DNA from: Albidovulum aestuarii
Lineage (GTDB): Bacteria > Pseudomonadota > Alphaproteobacteria > Rhodobacterales > Rhodobacteraceae
Length of the DNA: 64,000 nt
Reading direction: 5' to 3'
Assembly (NCBI RefSeq): GCF_029961185.1
Contig: NZ_JASBQQ010000003.1
Location: 372,001 to 436,000, forward strand
Below, piece after piece: positions 43,380 through 52,533 of this stretch (its first letter is position 1; each line of letters opens with the position of its first letter). The position numbers and the translations under genes were made by a program. The notes under the pieces are model-generated. The model was given only the letters and a program-made list of their open reading frames with translations, was not told where the DNA came from and searched no databases.

Positions 43380-44932
43380 GCCGCCACCCCCGACAGGATG
43401 CGTTCGGCCGCGTTCCAGCCCGCCGCGCCCGAAATGCCGCCGCCCGGATGGCTGCCCGCGCTGGCGAGCCAGAGCCCCGCGATGGGTGTCGAATACTGGG
43501 CGACATCGGCGAAGGGGCGCAGAAACAGCATCTGCTCCACGCTCAGCTCGCCGTGATGCCAGTTGCCCCCGGCCATCCCGTAGCGCGCCTCGATATCCTG
43601 TGGCATCAGAAGCTCGCGTTCGGAAATTAGGCCGCCGATCCCGGGCGCATGGTCTTCAAGAACATTTAGCGTATTGGCCAGCATCTGTTTGCGCGCCTTG
43701 TCGAGCCCGTCGCGCGGGTCGTGCGGTGCGAACTGGACGATGGCCGACAGGAGATGCGGGTCATCTGTCCCGGTACCTTCGTGCGCGGTCGGGATCACGA
43801 TCTCCATCACCGGGCGTTCGGGCACTTCGCCGTATTTCGTGGCGTTGAAGGCGTTCTCGACCGTGTTGATATCCGGTGCGATCATCAGTCGTGTCGCAAG
43901 GTCCGCACCGCGGAAATCGGGTCGTGCGGTCAGGGCAAGATGGAGTTTCGCCGCGCCGCCACGCGACCGGATGTTCCGGGTGCGCCGGACAAAACCGGTG
44001 TCGAGGTGGCGAGCGCCCACGAGGTCCAGAAGCGTCTGTTTCGGACCCGCCGCCGAAACGATCGTCGGGGCCCGGTAGGTTTCGCCCGAGGTCAGGACTA
44101 CGCCGGTCGCGCGGTCGTCCTCGATCAGGATGCGTTCAACCCGCGCGCCGGATTGAAGCGTCACACCTGAAGCGGCGGTGGAGCGCGCCATGGCGTCGGC
44201 GACGGTGCCCATGCCGCCTTTCGGCAGCGCGAGTGCGGCGCGGGTGCCTGCCGCCTCGCCCGCGAGGCGATTGAGATAGACCAGAAGCGAGTTCGGCGAG
44301 CGCGGGCCGAGCCATGACCCGAGCACGGCGTCGAAGGCCAGAACCCCCCTGAGCCGATCATCGGTGAGGTCATCCTCCAGAAAGTCGGCGACGTTGATGA
44401 GGAAGAGCCTGAGAAACTCGCGGAACTCCTCGCGACCGAGGCGGCGGAGGCCAAGCCCGATCTTCGCGAGCCCGAGCATGTCGTTGCCGGCCTTGCGGGC
44501 GATCCGGGGCGGGGTCAGCGCGCGGAACGGGACCAGCGCCTCGGCATAGGTCAGCAGGCGCTTGCGAAGTGTGGCCCAGGCGGCGCGGTCGGCGTCGCTC
44601 AGCGAACCCGAAACGCTGGCCCCGGCGGGGCCTTCGAGAACGAGGTGGTCGCCGGTGGCCGACAGGGCGGTCGTCGTAAGGTCCGTCGCAGCATAGGAAA
44701 AGCCGTGCTGGTCGAGGTCCATTCCGGCATGAACGCGCGGATCGAGCATCATCAGGAGATGCGCGAGCGGCATCTGTAAGGCACCCGATGCCGGGTCGCC
44801 GCCGACGGCAGCGCCGCCGGGACGGTCGGCGGCATCGAGCACAAGGACGCGCTTGCCGCCCTTGGTCAGGCGGGCCGCACAGGCCATCCCGTTGGTGCCG
44901 CCACCGATCACGATCGCATCAAACGACTGCAT
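43376..44932 (-). CDS. FAD-dependent oxidoreductase, COG1233-like (1)
   Basis: The 518-residue phytoene-desaturase/amine-oxidase-fold flavoprotein has the N-terminal dinucleotide motif VIGGGTNGMACAARL. The C-terminal FAD-contacting segment is LWLASAGSHPGGGISGAAGW. It is a paralog of the next gene, with which it overlaps by 14 bases; the two may form a heterodimer. It probably oxidises a C-N or C-C bond of the pathway intermediate. Confidence 0.85.
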   Translation of the reverse strand: MQSFDAIVIGGGTNGMACAARLTKGGKRVLVLDAADRPGGAAVGGDPASGALQMPLAHLLMMLDPRVHAGMDLDQHGFSYAATDLTTTALSATGDHLVLEGPAGASVSGSLSDADRAAWATLRKRLLTYAEALVPFRALTPPRIARKAGNDMLGLAKIGLGLRRLGREEFREFLRLFLINVADFLEDDLTDDRLRGVLAFDAVLGSWLGPRSPNSLLVYLNRLAGEAAGTRAALALPKGGMGTVADAMARSTAASGVTLQSGARVERILIEDDRATGVVLTSGETYRAPTIVSAAGPKQTLLDLVGARHLDTGFVRRTRNIRSRGGAAKLHLALTARPDFRGADLATRLMIAPDINTVENAFNATKYGEVPERPVMEIVIPTAHEGTGTDDPHLLSAIVQFAPHDPRDGLDKARKQMLANTLNVLEDHAPGIGGLISERELLMPQDIEARYGMAGGNWHHGELSVEQMLFLRPFADVAQYSTPIAGLWLASAGSHPGGGISGAAGWNAAERILSGVAA

Positions 44933-46532
44933 AGGCCTCCCTCATCTCGGTGGACGCGCGCGTGTCACGGAGGATTTCGGCGGCGGCGTTGCGGCCCGGG
45001 GCCCCCATGACACCGCCGCCGGGATGGGCAGAGGAGCCGCAGAGCCAGAGGTCGCGGATGGGCGTCTTGTACTGGGCATAGCCCGGCACCGGACGGTTGA
45101 AGAGAAGCTGGTCGAAGGTCAGCTCGCCCTGGAAGATATTGCCCTCGGTCAGGCCCACCTCGGCCTCCAGCTCGCGCGGTGTGCGGATCTCGGCATGCAG
45201 GACGCGGTCCTTGAAGCCGGGTGAGTATTCGGCGATCTGGTCGATGACCGTCTGGCCGAAGGCATCGCGGTCGGCATCGGTCCAGTCGCGCCCGTCGATC
45301 TTCGGCGGCGCATACTGGATGAAGCAGGACATGAAATGTTTGCCCGGCGGCGCCATCGTCGGGTCGATCATCGTCGGCATCATCGTGTCCTGGAACGGAT
45401 CGCGGCTGAAGCGGCCGGCCTTCCAGTCGTCATAGGCGCGTTCCATACGTTCCACGCTGTCGGTGAAATGCAGGTCGCCCTTCAGCATCGGTGCCCCTTC
45501 CGGCAAGGCCGGGAAATGCGGCGCCGCATCGAGCGCGATATTGAGTTTGCCGGACGAACCGCGGGTCTTGAACCGTTCCACCCGGCGCGTGAAGTCGGGG
45601 GGCAGTTCGTCGCGGTCGACATGTTTCAGGAAGGTTCGCTTCACATCCATGTTGGACAGGACGCGCTTGGCCACGATCTCTTCCCCGCCGTCAAGCCGGA
45701 GGCCGACCGCGCGGCCGTTGCGGACCAGAACCTGCTCTACGCCCTTGCCGGTCCGCACTTCGCCCCCGGAGGCCCGGAGGGACGCGGTCAGCGCCTGCGT
45801 GATCGCCCCCATGCCGCCGCGCGCGAAACCCCATGCGCCGACATTGCCGTCCACGTCGCCCATGTAGTGGTGCAGAAGCACATAGGCCGAGCCCGGCGAC
45901 ATCGGTCCAAGCGCGGTGCCGATGATCGCCGAGACGGCGAGATAGGCCTTGATCACCGGGCTTTCGAAATATTCATCGAGGAAGTCCGAGATCGACATGG
46001 TCCAGAACCGGATCATGTCGCAGATCTGGCTTTCGGACATTTCGCCGACCTTGCGGCCAAGCCATGCCAGTTCGGCAAGATCGCGGGGGCGGAACGTCGC
46101 GGGGTCGGGCGGTGTCCGCATCAGAAGCGGCCGGATGAACCGGCAGTGTCGCATGATATCGCGCGAATAGCGGTCATAGGCTTCCGCATCGCGTGGCGAA
46201 TAGCGCGCGAATTCGCGGCGGTTGGCGTCGTGATCGCGGAAAATCGCGAGATAGCCGCCGTCGCGGGTAAAGACCGCGCCACCCTCATAGGGTAGAACCT
46301 GCAGGCCATATTTCGGCAATTCGAGGTCGCGCATGATCTCGGGCCGGAAAAGCGAGCAGACATAGGAGCAGTTGGAATAGGTGAAGCCGGGATGCAGTTC
46401 CCGCGATACGGCGGCCCCACCGATCCAGTCGTTTTTCTCGACGACGACGACCTTCAGCCCGGCGCGGGCCAGATAACAGGCTGCAACCAGCCCGTTATGG
46501 CCCGCACCGATGATGGCCGCATCGTAGCTCAT
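44919..46532 (-). CDS. FAD-dependent oxidoreductase, COG1233-like (2)
   Basis: The 537-residue flavoprotein has N-terminal AIIGAGHNGLVAACYLARAG and C-terminal LWLCGSSAHPGGGVMGAPGR. It shares overall architecture with the downstream paralog but differs in mid-domain sequence. Such COG1233 proteins are annotated as phytoene-dehydrogenase-like although no carotenoid genes are present here. An amine- or acid-oxidising role in the operon is more likely. Confidence 0.85.
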   Translation of the reverse strand: MSYDAAIIGAGHNGLVAACYLARAGLKVVVVEKNDWIGGAAVSRELHPGFTYSNCSYVCSLFRPEIMRDLELPKYGLQVLPYEGGAVFTRDGGYLAIFRDHDANRREFARYSPRDAEAYDRYSRDIMRHCRFIRPLLMRTPPDPATFRPRDLAELAWLGRKVGEMSESQICDMIRFWTMSISDFLDEYFESPVIKAYLAVSAIIGTALGPMSPGSAYVLLHHYMGDVDGNVGAWGFARGGMGAITQALTASLRASGGEVRTGKGVEQVLVRNGRAVGLRLDGGEEIVAKRVLSNMDVKRTFLKHVDRDELPPDFTRRVERFKTRGSSGKLNIALDAAPHFPALPEGAPMLKGDLHFTDSVERMERAYDDWKAGRFSRDPFQDTMMPTMIDPTMAPPGKHFMSCFIQYAPPKIDGRDWTDADRDAFGQTVIDQIAEYSPGFKDRVLHAEIRTPRELEAEVGLTEGNIFQGELTFDQLLFNRPVPGYAQYKTPIRDLWLCGSSAHPGGGVMGAPGRNAAAEILRDTRASTEMREAYAVV

Positions 46533-47872
46533 GCGCGCTTCTCGGCCTCGAAATGCTCCAGCGTCATGTCGACTGCGGTCTCGAACGCCTTCAGCGTGTC
46601 GTCGAGACAGGCCGTGTCATGGGCTTCGCACATGAACCAGGGTTCGCGGCTGTCGGGTTCGCAGATGATGCCGAGATCGTGGAGGAAATAGGCCATCTGG
46701 TCGTAGAAGGAATAATCCGACCGCTTCCAGTCGCGGTAGTTGTCGGGTGCCTTGTCGGCGAAGAAGAGGCCGAACATCGAGTCGTGCCCCGCATAGGAAT
46801 GCGCGATCCCGCGACGGTTCAGGACGCGCGACATGCCGGCCTTCAGATCGGCACCGTATTTCGCGAGCGTTTCCAGCGCCGGGGTCTCGTCAATGATGCG
46901 CAGGCATTCCTCGGCGGCGGCAAGGCTGACGGAATGCGCGGTATAGGTGCCGCCATGGGCCGCGCCGCCATAGCGGAAGGTCCGCATGACTTCCTCGCGT
47001 CCGCCGACAACCGCGATCGGGTAGCCGTTCGCCATTGCCTTCGCGAAGGTGCAGATGTCCGGCGTGACGCCAAGCAGCGACTGGACGCCGCCGCGCGCGA
47101 CGCGGAAACCGGTCTTGACCTCGTCGATGATCAGAAGAACGCCGTACTGGTCGCAGAGCCGCCGGGCCAGTTGCACATATTCCGCCGTGGCCGAGATGCC
47201 GCAGCAATTGCCCTGAATCGGCTCGATCAGCATCGCCGCCATCGTGTCGCCGTGGCGCTTGAACGTGTCTTCCAGCCGCTGCATGTCGTTCATCGGCACC
47301 AGATGGGCGAGCGAGCGTAATTCCTGTGGTATGCCTTGCGAATAGGGCACGACCTCGGGATCACCGCCGCCCTTGCGGCTCCACTCCTCGACATTGGCCA
47401 TCCACATCGCTGCATCAAAGAGGCCGTGATAGCCGCCTTCGATCAGCAGATAGCTGTCGCGCCCGGTATGGGCACGGGCAAGGCGCAGGGCGGCCATCAC
47501 CGCCTCGGTGCCCGAGTTGGAGTAGCGTACAAGATCAACGCCCGGCACCATCTTGGCGATGCGGTCCGCGACGGCCAGTTCACGCTCGGTCGACAGGGCG
47601 AAAACACCGCCGACCTCCATGCCGCGGCGTGCCGCGGCATCGACCCGGTCGTCGGCATAGCCGAGAATCGCCGGACCATAGCCGAGGCGATAGTCAACAT
47701 ACTGGTTGCCGTCGATGTCCCAGATTCGCCCGCCCTTGCCATGATCGACATAGATCGTGCGGTCGTCACCCCAGTAGCGGAAGGTCGATGCCACGCCGAG
47801 TGGCAGTCGTTTCAGCGCCTTTTTGAACTGTTCATTCGATTTTCCGATAGTCCGTCGTGGCGCCGCACGCAT
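46529..47872 (-). CDS. class III aminotransferase (GSA aminomutase-like)
   Basis: The 447-residue fold-type I PLP enzyme resembles glutamate-1-semialdehyde aminomutase. It has the NSGTEAVMAALRLARA segment, LLIIDEVKTGFRV and the PLP lysine in TFAKAMANGYP. The start at 47872 has AAAGGAAA about 9 bases upstream. An in-frame ATG at 47944 is nearer the operator and less likely. It is the first gene of the operon, directly behind the TetR operator. Probably moves an amino group from or onto a pathway aldehyde. Confidence 0.85.
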   Translation of the reverse strand: MRAAPRRTIGKSNEQFKKALKRLPLGVASTFRYWGDDRTIYVDHGKGGRIWDIDGNQYVDYRLGYGPAILGYADDRVDAAARRGMEVGGVFALSTERELAVADRIAKMVPGVDLVRYSNSGTEAVMAALRLARAHTGRDSYLLIEGGYHGLFDAAMWMANVEEWSRKGGGDPEVVPYSQGIPQELRSLAHLVPMNDMQRLEDTFKRHGDTMAAMLIEPIQGNCCGISATAEYVQLARRLCDQYGVLLIIDEVKTGFRVARGGVQSLLGVTPDICTFAKAMANGYPIAVVGGREEVMRTFRYGGAAHGGTYTAHSVSLAAAEECLRIIDETPALETLAKYGADLKAGMSRVLNRRGIAHSYAGHDSMFGLFFADKAPDNYRDWKRSDYSFYDQMAYFLHDLGIICEPDSREPWFMCEAHDTACLDDTLKAFETAVDMTLEHFEAEKRA

Positions 47873-47954
47873 GATCCGTTTCCTTTGCGAATAAGGCGAA
47901 GCAGCGGAGATCTTTGATCTGCCGGTCTTCGCGGTCATGTCCATTTCACACGGA

Positions 47955-48001
47955 TTTTGACTGTACTGTCAATCAGAATTTGACTGACAGTACAGTCAAA
48001 A
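47955..48001. promoter_or_regulatory. TetR-type operator, perfect 17-bp inverted repeat
   Basis: TTTTGACTGTACTGTCA (47955-47971) and TGACAGTACAGTCAAAA (47985-48001) are exact reverse complements separated by 13 bases. Each arm is itself nearly palindromic around GTAC, so two regulator dimers could bind. The site lies between the aminotransferase gene and the divergent BetI-like regulator gene, and would control both. Confidence 0.75.
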
Positions 48002-48074
48002 TGTGATTTAATTGAAATCGCGGGCAGATATTCTATGTCTGTCGCAACCGAGGGCCGCGATCGGAGCAGCGAAA

Positions 48075-48737
48075 ATGAACCAGGTCGAAGGCAACGTGGC
48101 GGCGCAGCCGTCTCCGCGCAAGCTCAGCCGCCAAGCGCGGCGCGAGCAGCTGATCGAGGCGACAATTGAGATCATCGCGCAGCGGGGATATGCCCGGACA
48201 ACGCTGACTGATGTCGCCCGGCATGCCGGGCTGTCGCACGGATTGGTCAATTTCCACTTCGAGACCAAGGAGGGCCTCTTTTCAGAGACGCTTTCCTATC
48301 TAGCCGAGGAATACCGACGCAACTGGACCGCCGCGCTGGAGGCGACCGGGCCTGAGCCGTCACAGCGTCTCGACGCGATTCTCAGGGCCGACTTCAACCC
48401 CGAGATCTGCACGCCGTCGCGCCTCGGAGCCTGGTGCGCATTCTGGGGCGAAGCGCAAAGCAGACCGCTATATCAGGAACAGTGCGGATCAAACGACCAG
48501 GAATACACGCGCGTTCTTGAGGAGATCTGCGGCGAACTTCTGGCCGAAACCGGTCAGACCGGCGACCGTGTCCGCATTGCCCGGGTGCTCAGAATGACGA
48601 CCGAAGGCGCCTGGTTCGACCTGATGACGATGAGCGATCCCTATAGTATGGAGGAAGCGCTGAGTACTTCCTTCATATGTGCAGCAGCTTTTTTCCCGGG
48701 CAAGTTCACCTCTCAAGGGGCAGTTGTGGAGGCTTGA
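48075..48737 (+). CDS. TetR-family regulator, BetI-like
   Basis: The 220-residue repressor has an N-terminal TetR helix-turn-helix (TLTDVARHAGLSHGLVNFHF) and a C-terminal domain similar to BetI (LGAWCAFWGEAQSRPLYQEQ). BetI regulators sense choline-type amines. It diverges from the 13-gene operon across the 17-bp inverted repeat and probably represses it and itself. ATG 48075 gives the usual length; an upstream TTG in frame at 48012 was rejected. Confidence 0.85.
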   Translation: MNQVEGNVAAQPSPRKLSRQARREQLIEATIEIIAQRGYARTTLTDVARHAGLSHGLVNFHFETKEGLFSETLSYLAEEYRRNWTAALEATGPEPSQRLDAILRADFNPEICTPSRLGAWCAFWGEAQSRPLYQEQCGSNDQEYTRVLEEICGELLAETGQTGDRVRIARVLRMTTEGAWFDLMTMSDPYSMEEALSTSFICAAAFFPGKFTSQGAVVEA

Positions 48738-48764
48738 CGGGACAAGCGCCAGTGACGCGCTAGC

Positions 48765-48891
48765 CCTTCGTTTCACATCATGTCTTCCGCCACTTTGCGA
48801 CGGTGGTCGGATTGATCCCCAACTCCCGGCCCTATTCAGCGATAGTATTTTGCGATCGCTGAATAGCAACCATGCGAGTTCATGGTGCAAC
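48765..48891 (-). pseudogene. degenerate transposase fragment (IS481-like)
   Basis: Reading the minus strand gives MVAIQRSQNTIAE, a stop, then GRELGINPTTVAKWRKT and further stops. This matches the N-terminal helix-turn-helix style of IS481-type transposases (AIQRSQ...GINPKTVAKWRKR). It is about 40 codons long and broken by at least three stops. It is clearly a dead remnant, at the edge of a compositionally distinct stretch. Confidence 0.65.
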
Positions 48892-48967
48892 CTTGACGTA
48901 TCTAACCTGACATGCGCACTTCAATTCAACCGAAGCGGCAGCGCCATGAAAACGTGGGATCAAACAC

Positions 48968-49567
48968 CTAAGCGGGTATGCATGGAAACATGTAAACGGC
49001 GGTTGTGGTTTCGCGTTCGTATCGGATCGGCGCAAAGGGAACGGATCTGCCATCGAACCGGATTGCTCCGGATTCAAACACAAGCCTCAGCGTGTCGCTG
49101 ACACCAGAAGGGGCTCCAAAAGACAGACTGAATTGGTCGCTTCTATTGACGTGTCCGTCTTTGGAATCTTTGAAGTCGCGTCCATACTGATTGATAAGCT
49201 TTGGTGAGAAAGACCGCCCATTTTCTTGCAGCTTTATTCTTGTGGGATCTACCGAAACAGTGAGGGGTTCGGGTCCGGAACCGTCCTGAATGAAACTGAA
49301 ATGCAGTCCAGCATTCGGGGCTGCTGTTGTCCTGTTAGCTGTATGGATGAAGACCTGAGCCCGGACGGAACCGATTTGACGATACCCACTTTTCCCGCCA
49401 TCAGTGCCAAGGCCGCAGCCGCTACCCGGGGTTTTAGCCATGGTGACATCGGCGGCATTTGGTACGTAGGCCTGTGTTGAATAGGGAATAGGAGCACAGG
49501 CGGATACAGTCAAAGCCATGCACATTATAGTTGCGGTTAAGGGACCTCGGATGGAAGTTTTCATCAT
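48968..49567 (-). CDS. hypothetical lipoprotein
   Basis: The 199-residue exported protein has a signal sequence ending in the lipobox LTVSAC (Cys near residue 24), so it is likely a membrane-anchored lipoprotein. The mature part has a Gly/Ser-rich segment, then a beta-rich region (RYERETTTAVYMF near the C-terminus). It is visibly less GC-rich than the flanking metabolic genes and sits beside a dead transposase fragment, suggesting acquisition. No family recognised. Confidence 0.65.
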   Translation of the reverse strand: MMKTSIRGPLTATIMCMALTVSACAPIPYSTQAYVPNAADVTMAKTPGSGCGLGTDGGKSGYRQIGSVRAQVFIHTANRTTAAPNAGLHFSFIQDGSGPEPLTVSVDPTRIKLQENGRSFSPKLINQYGRDFKDSKDGHVNRSDQFSLSFGAPSGVSDTLRLVFESGAIRFDGRSVPFAPIRYERETTTAVYMFPCIPA

Positions 49568-49780
49568 AGTGCGCCTCGTTTAACGATGCGCATATGGAAC
49601 AACGCAGGTTGTTGTGTGTGCCTCACCCGTAGCCTTGAATTCACAACGGAGAAAGTATGACAAACCATACCTCCTTGGCGTCGGCCTACCGCAACGCAAG
49701 TGGCACGGCTGCTCACCAGAACCAATTCGGGATGGTTACAATCTGCAATTAGAATGTCGGACAAGGCTGATCCGGGTTCT

Positions 49781-50653
49781 TCAAAGCGAACTATCATTTC
49801 CGAGGTCACGGAGCTTTACCCTGCCCTCAGCAGCGATGCTACGGATCGCGGCGCGGGCTGCCGATATCACCGGGTCGTGGGTTTCCTTCAGGATCGCCAC
49901 ACGGTCATAGCGATCCGGGTCGGCGTTGACTGCGTTGCGCAGCGCCGTTCCGAAGGCGAAGCGCAGATCGGTGCCGATGTTGAACTTGCAGATCGCCGAA
50001 CCCGTGGCCAGCGCGCGGCGCTGGTCGAGCGGTACGCCCGAACCGCCGTGGATCACGAGCGGCACCTTGGTGACCGCCTCGATGGCGCGGATGCGCGCCT
50101 CGTCGAGCCCCTCGCTTTTCTCAAGCTGCAGGTGAGTGTTCCCGACCGAGATCGCCATCGCGTCGACGCCGGTTTCCCAGGCGAAACGGGCGGCTTCGCC
50201 GGGGTCGGTTCCGGCCGAGGCCGCGCCGCCGTGATAGCCGACAAAGCCGATCTCGCCCTCGCAGGACGCACCCGCTGCGTGGGCCATTTCGGCGATGGTC
50301 GCGGTTTCGGCGATGTTTTCCACGAGCGGTTTCTTTGACCCGTCGAACATGACCGAGGTGAAGCCCGAGGCAATCGCCTCGCGGCATTCTTCCACGGTGT
50401 AGCCGTGGTCGAGATGGACGACGACCGGCACGGTGGCGCCCTCTGCGAGATAACGCATCATCGCACCGAGCACCGGTAGCGGCGTATGCGCGCGGCAGGA
50501 GGGTCCTGCCTGAAGGATCACCGGGGCGCGTTCGGCCTCTGCCGCTGCCACGAAGGCGCGCATGTCCTCCCAGCCGAGGCAGACGAGGCCCGGGACGGCA
50601 TAACCGTCACGCAGGGCGGGGCGAAGAACGTCGGTAAGCGTCGCGAGCGTCAT
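49781..50653 (-). CDS. iolJ: class II aldolase, IolJ/GatY-like
   Basis: The 290-residue class II fructose-bisphosphate-aldolase-family protein has zinc ligands in VVHLDHGY and EGEIGFVGYHGG and the C-terminal VIHGGSGVP motif. In inositol clusters this enzyme splits 2-deoxy-5-keto-gluconate 6-phosphate into dihydroxyacetone phosphate and malonate semialdehyde. It overlaps iolB by 4 bases, supporting that role. A tagatose-bisphosphate aldolase role is the alternative. Confidence 0.78.
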   Translation of the reverse strand: MTLATLTDVLRPALRDGYAVPGLVCLGWEDMRAFVAAAEAERAPVILQAGPSCRAHTPLPVLGAMMRYLAEGATVPVVVHLDHGYTVEECREAIASGFTSVMFDGSKKPLVENIAETATIAEMAHAAGASCEGEIGFVGYHGGAASAGTDPGEAARFAWETGVDAMAISVGNTHLQLEKSEGLDEARIRAIEAVTKVPLVIHGGSGVPLDQRRALATGSAICKFNIGTDLRFAFGTALRNAVNADPDRYDRVAILKETHDPVISAARAAIRSIAAEGRVKLRDLGNDSSL

Positions 50654-51492
50654 TTGAACTTGGCCACCATGTCCAGGATCCCCGGAATCGTGTGCAGCTG
50701 ATCTGCATGGGTCGGCTGGAAATACTGCTTCAGGCTGCGCTGGCTGAGCCCGCCGAGGATCGTGAAGTAATACATCTCATAGCCCGGCAGAACGCAGCAT
50801 GGGTGATAGCCCTTGTCGATCAGAACGGTGGAACCGTCCATGATGTGATAGGCATCGCCCGGTTCGTTGTCAGTGCGCTGCAGCATCTGCAGGCCCGAGC
50901 CATAGTTCGGGCGGAAGCGGAAATTGTAGGTCTCGTCATGGCGGGTTTCGTCGGGCAGACGGTCGGTGTCGTGCTTGTGGCTCGGGAAGCCCGACCAACC
51001 CCCGGCGCCGACGGTGAAGAGTTCAGAGACCAGAAGCCGCCCGACGCGGTCGTGATATTTCGTCCCGAGGATGTGCTTGATCTTGCGGTGCGTCTTGGTG
51101 TCGTCCGAGCCATATTGCACCACGTCCAGATCGTCGGTGCGGACGGCAAAGGGTTCCAGCACCGTGTCGTATTTCGCGCCAGCGACGAAGACTTCGGCCG
51201 CATCGGTCAGGCAGGTGAACCGCGCCTCCATTCCGGTCGGCACATAGACGCCCTCCGGCTCACCGTCCCAGACATCTTTGACACGGTTGCCGATCCCGTC
51301 ATGCCGCTGTCCGCCGACCTCGACAATCACGCTGCCGGTCGCGGGGGCGATGCAGGTCTCATAGCCGGGCACCTGATAGGCAAAGGTCTGACCCCGCCTC
51401 AGCTTGACGATGTTGAAGTAATTGAGCGGCACCAGCGGATGGTCGGCATCGACGATGGGACGGTTCTGGTTGTCATGCGGGGCGATGTGCAT
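50650..51492 (-). CDS. iolB: 5-deoxy-glucuronate isomerase
   Basis: The 280-residue bicupin converts 5-deoxy-glucuronate to 2-deoxy-5-keto-gluconate in myo-inositol catabolism. It has the metal-binding SHKHD segment with a following E in the HDETYNF region, and the family motifs GWSGFPSHKHD and YHPCCVLPGYEMYYF. Length matches IolB. Nine bases separate it from iolC. Confidence 0.92.
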   Translation of the reverse strand: MHIAPHDNQNRPIVDADHPLVPLNYFNIVKLRRGQTFAYQVPGYETCIAPATGSVIVEVGGQRHDGIGNRVKDVWDGEPEGVYVPTGMEARFTCLTDAAEVFVAGAKYDTVLEPFAVRTDDLDVVQYGSDDTKTHRKIKHILGTKYHDRVGRLLVSELFTVGAGGWSGFPSHKHDTDRLPDETRHDETYNFRFRPNYGSGLQMLQRTDNEPGDAYHIMDGSTVLIDKGYHPCCVLPGYEMYYFTILGGLSQRSLKQYFQPTHADQLHTIPGILDMVAKFK

Positions 51493-51501
51493 TCGGTCCT
51501 C

Positions 51502-52476
51502 TCAATCCGGGTCGGGGCGGTCGGCGAGGAAGGCGTCAAGTTCCCCGGTTGTCGGCATAGCGGGGGCACAGCCGACACGGGCCACCACCATCGCGGCTGA
51601 GGCCGAGCCGCGGAGGACGGCCTCGCGCATGGCCCGGCCATCCGCGAGCGCGGCGATGAACCCGCCCATGAAGCTGTCGCCTGCGCCGGTCGGTTTCAGC
51701 GCCTCTGTCCTGTAGATGCCGGTCTGGAACTCGCCGTCGTGCGTAATGGTAATCGCGCCCTTTTCACCCATCTTGTAGACAGCGATCCGGGCGCCCTTCG
51801 CCACAAGGTCCCGCGCCTTGTCGAGGCCCTTGTCATAATCCCCGGCCATGAAGCCGAATTCGACATCGTTGCCGACGATCACGTCGCACATGGCGCCCGC
51901 CCGCGAATAGACATCCGCCGCGACCTGCGGCGACGGCCAGCTGTAGGGCCGGTAGTCGATGTCGAAGATCAAGGGCAGTCCGGCGGCGCGGGCGAGGTCA
52001 AAGGCGCGGAAGGCGGCCGTGCGGGACGGTTCGGCGGCAAGGACGGTGCCGGTGGTGATCAGGGCGGACCAGGGGGCGTAGTCGACGCCTTCGACATCCG
52101 CGACGGTCATCTCGAAATCCGCCGCCCCGTTGCGGTAGATGACCGACTGGTGATCCTCCACCCGCGTCTCGACGATGGCGAGCGAATTGCGCGCCTCGCC
52201 GCCCGTGGGCGTGACATGGCTGCGGTCGATGCCGTAGCGATCAAGTTCATTCAGGCAATAGCGCCCGATCGCGTCATCGGCGACGCGGGTGACAAGGGCC
52301 GCCTTGCAGCCCTGCTTCACCAAGGCCACGCCGATATTGGCCGAGGACCCGCCAAGGCAGACCGTCATCGCCCGCGCTTCTTCCGTGCGAGAGCCGGGAG
52401 GATCGGGATAAAGGTCCATTCCGGCGCGGCCGACGATCAGGAAGGATTTGCCTGCAAGCCGTGTCAGATCGGTCAT
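51502..52476 (-). CDS. iolC: 5-dehydro-2-deoxygluconokinase
   Basis: The 324-residue PfkB-family kinase phosphorylates 2-deoxy-5-keto-gluconate. It has signature GGSSANIGVALVKQG near residue 45 and the ATP/anion-hole motif PTGAGDSFMGGF near 265. The start at 52476 (MTDLTRLAGK) is preferred; the extra upstream codons run into the operator. First gene of the minus-strand iolCBJ unit. Confidence 0.9.
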   Translation of the reverse strand: MTDLTRLAGKSFLIVGRAGMDLYPDPPGSRTEEARAMTVCLGGSSANIGVALVKQGCKAALVTRVADDAIGRYCLNELDRYGIDRSHVTPTGGEARNSLAIVETRVEDHQSVIYRNGAADFEMTVADVEGVDYAPWSALITTGTVLAAEPSRTAAFRAFDLARAAGLPLIFDIDYRPYSWPSPQVAADVYSRAGAMCDVIVGNDVEFGFMAGDYDKGLDKARDLVAKGARIAVYKMGEKGAITITHDGEFQTGIYRTEALKPTGAGDSFMGGFIAALADGRAMREAVLRGSASAAMVVARVGCAPAMPTTGELDAFLADRPDPD

Positions 52477-52533
52477 TCTCTCCCCCGGCTCGCGGATTCT
52501 TGTTGCGCTAACATTGCTGTCACGATACTGATT

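Noticed and set aside
43376-46532. Carotenoid (phytoene) desaturases
   Set aside because: No other carotenoid genes are present and the operon context is amine catabolism, so only the general COG1233 fold is claimed.
49658-49753. 31-codon plus-strand frame with GGAGA before its ATG
   Set aside because: It is too short, hydrophilic and in the debris next to a dead transposase; no further support.
49564-49809. 81-codon minus-strand frame between the lipoprotein and aldolase genes
   Set aside because: It overlaps the aldolase C-terminus in another frame and has no domain or ribosome site.
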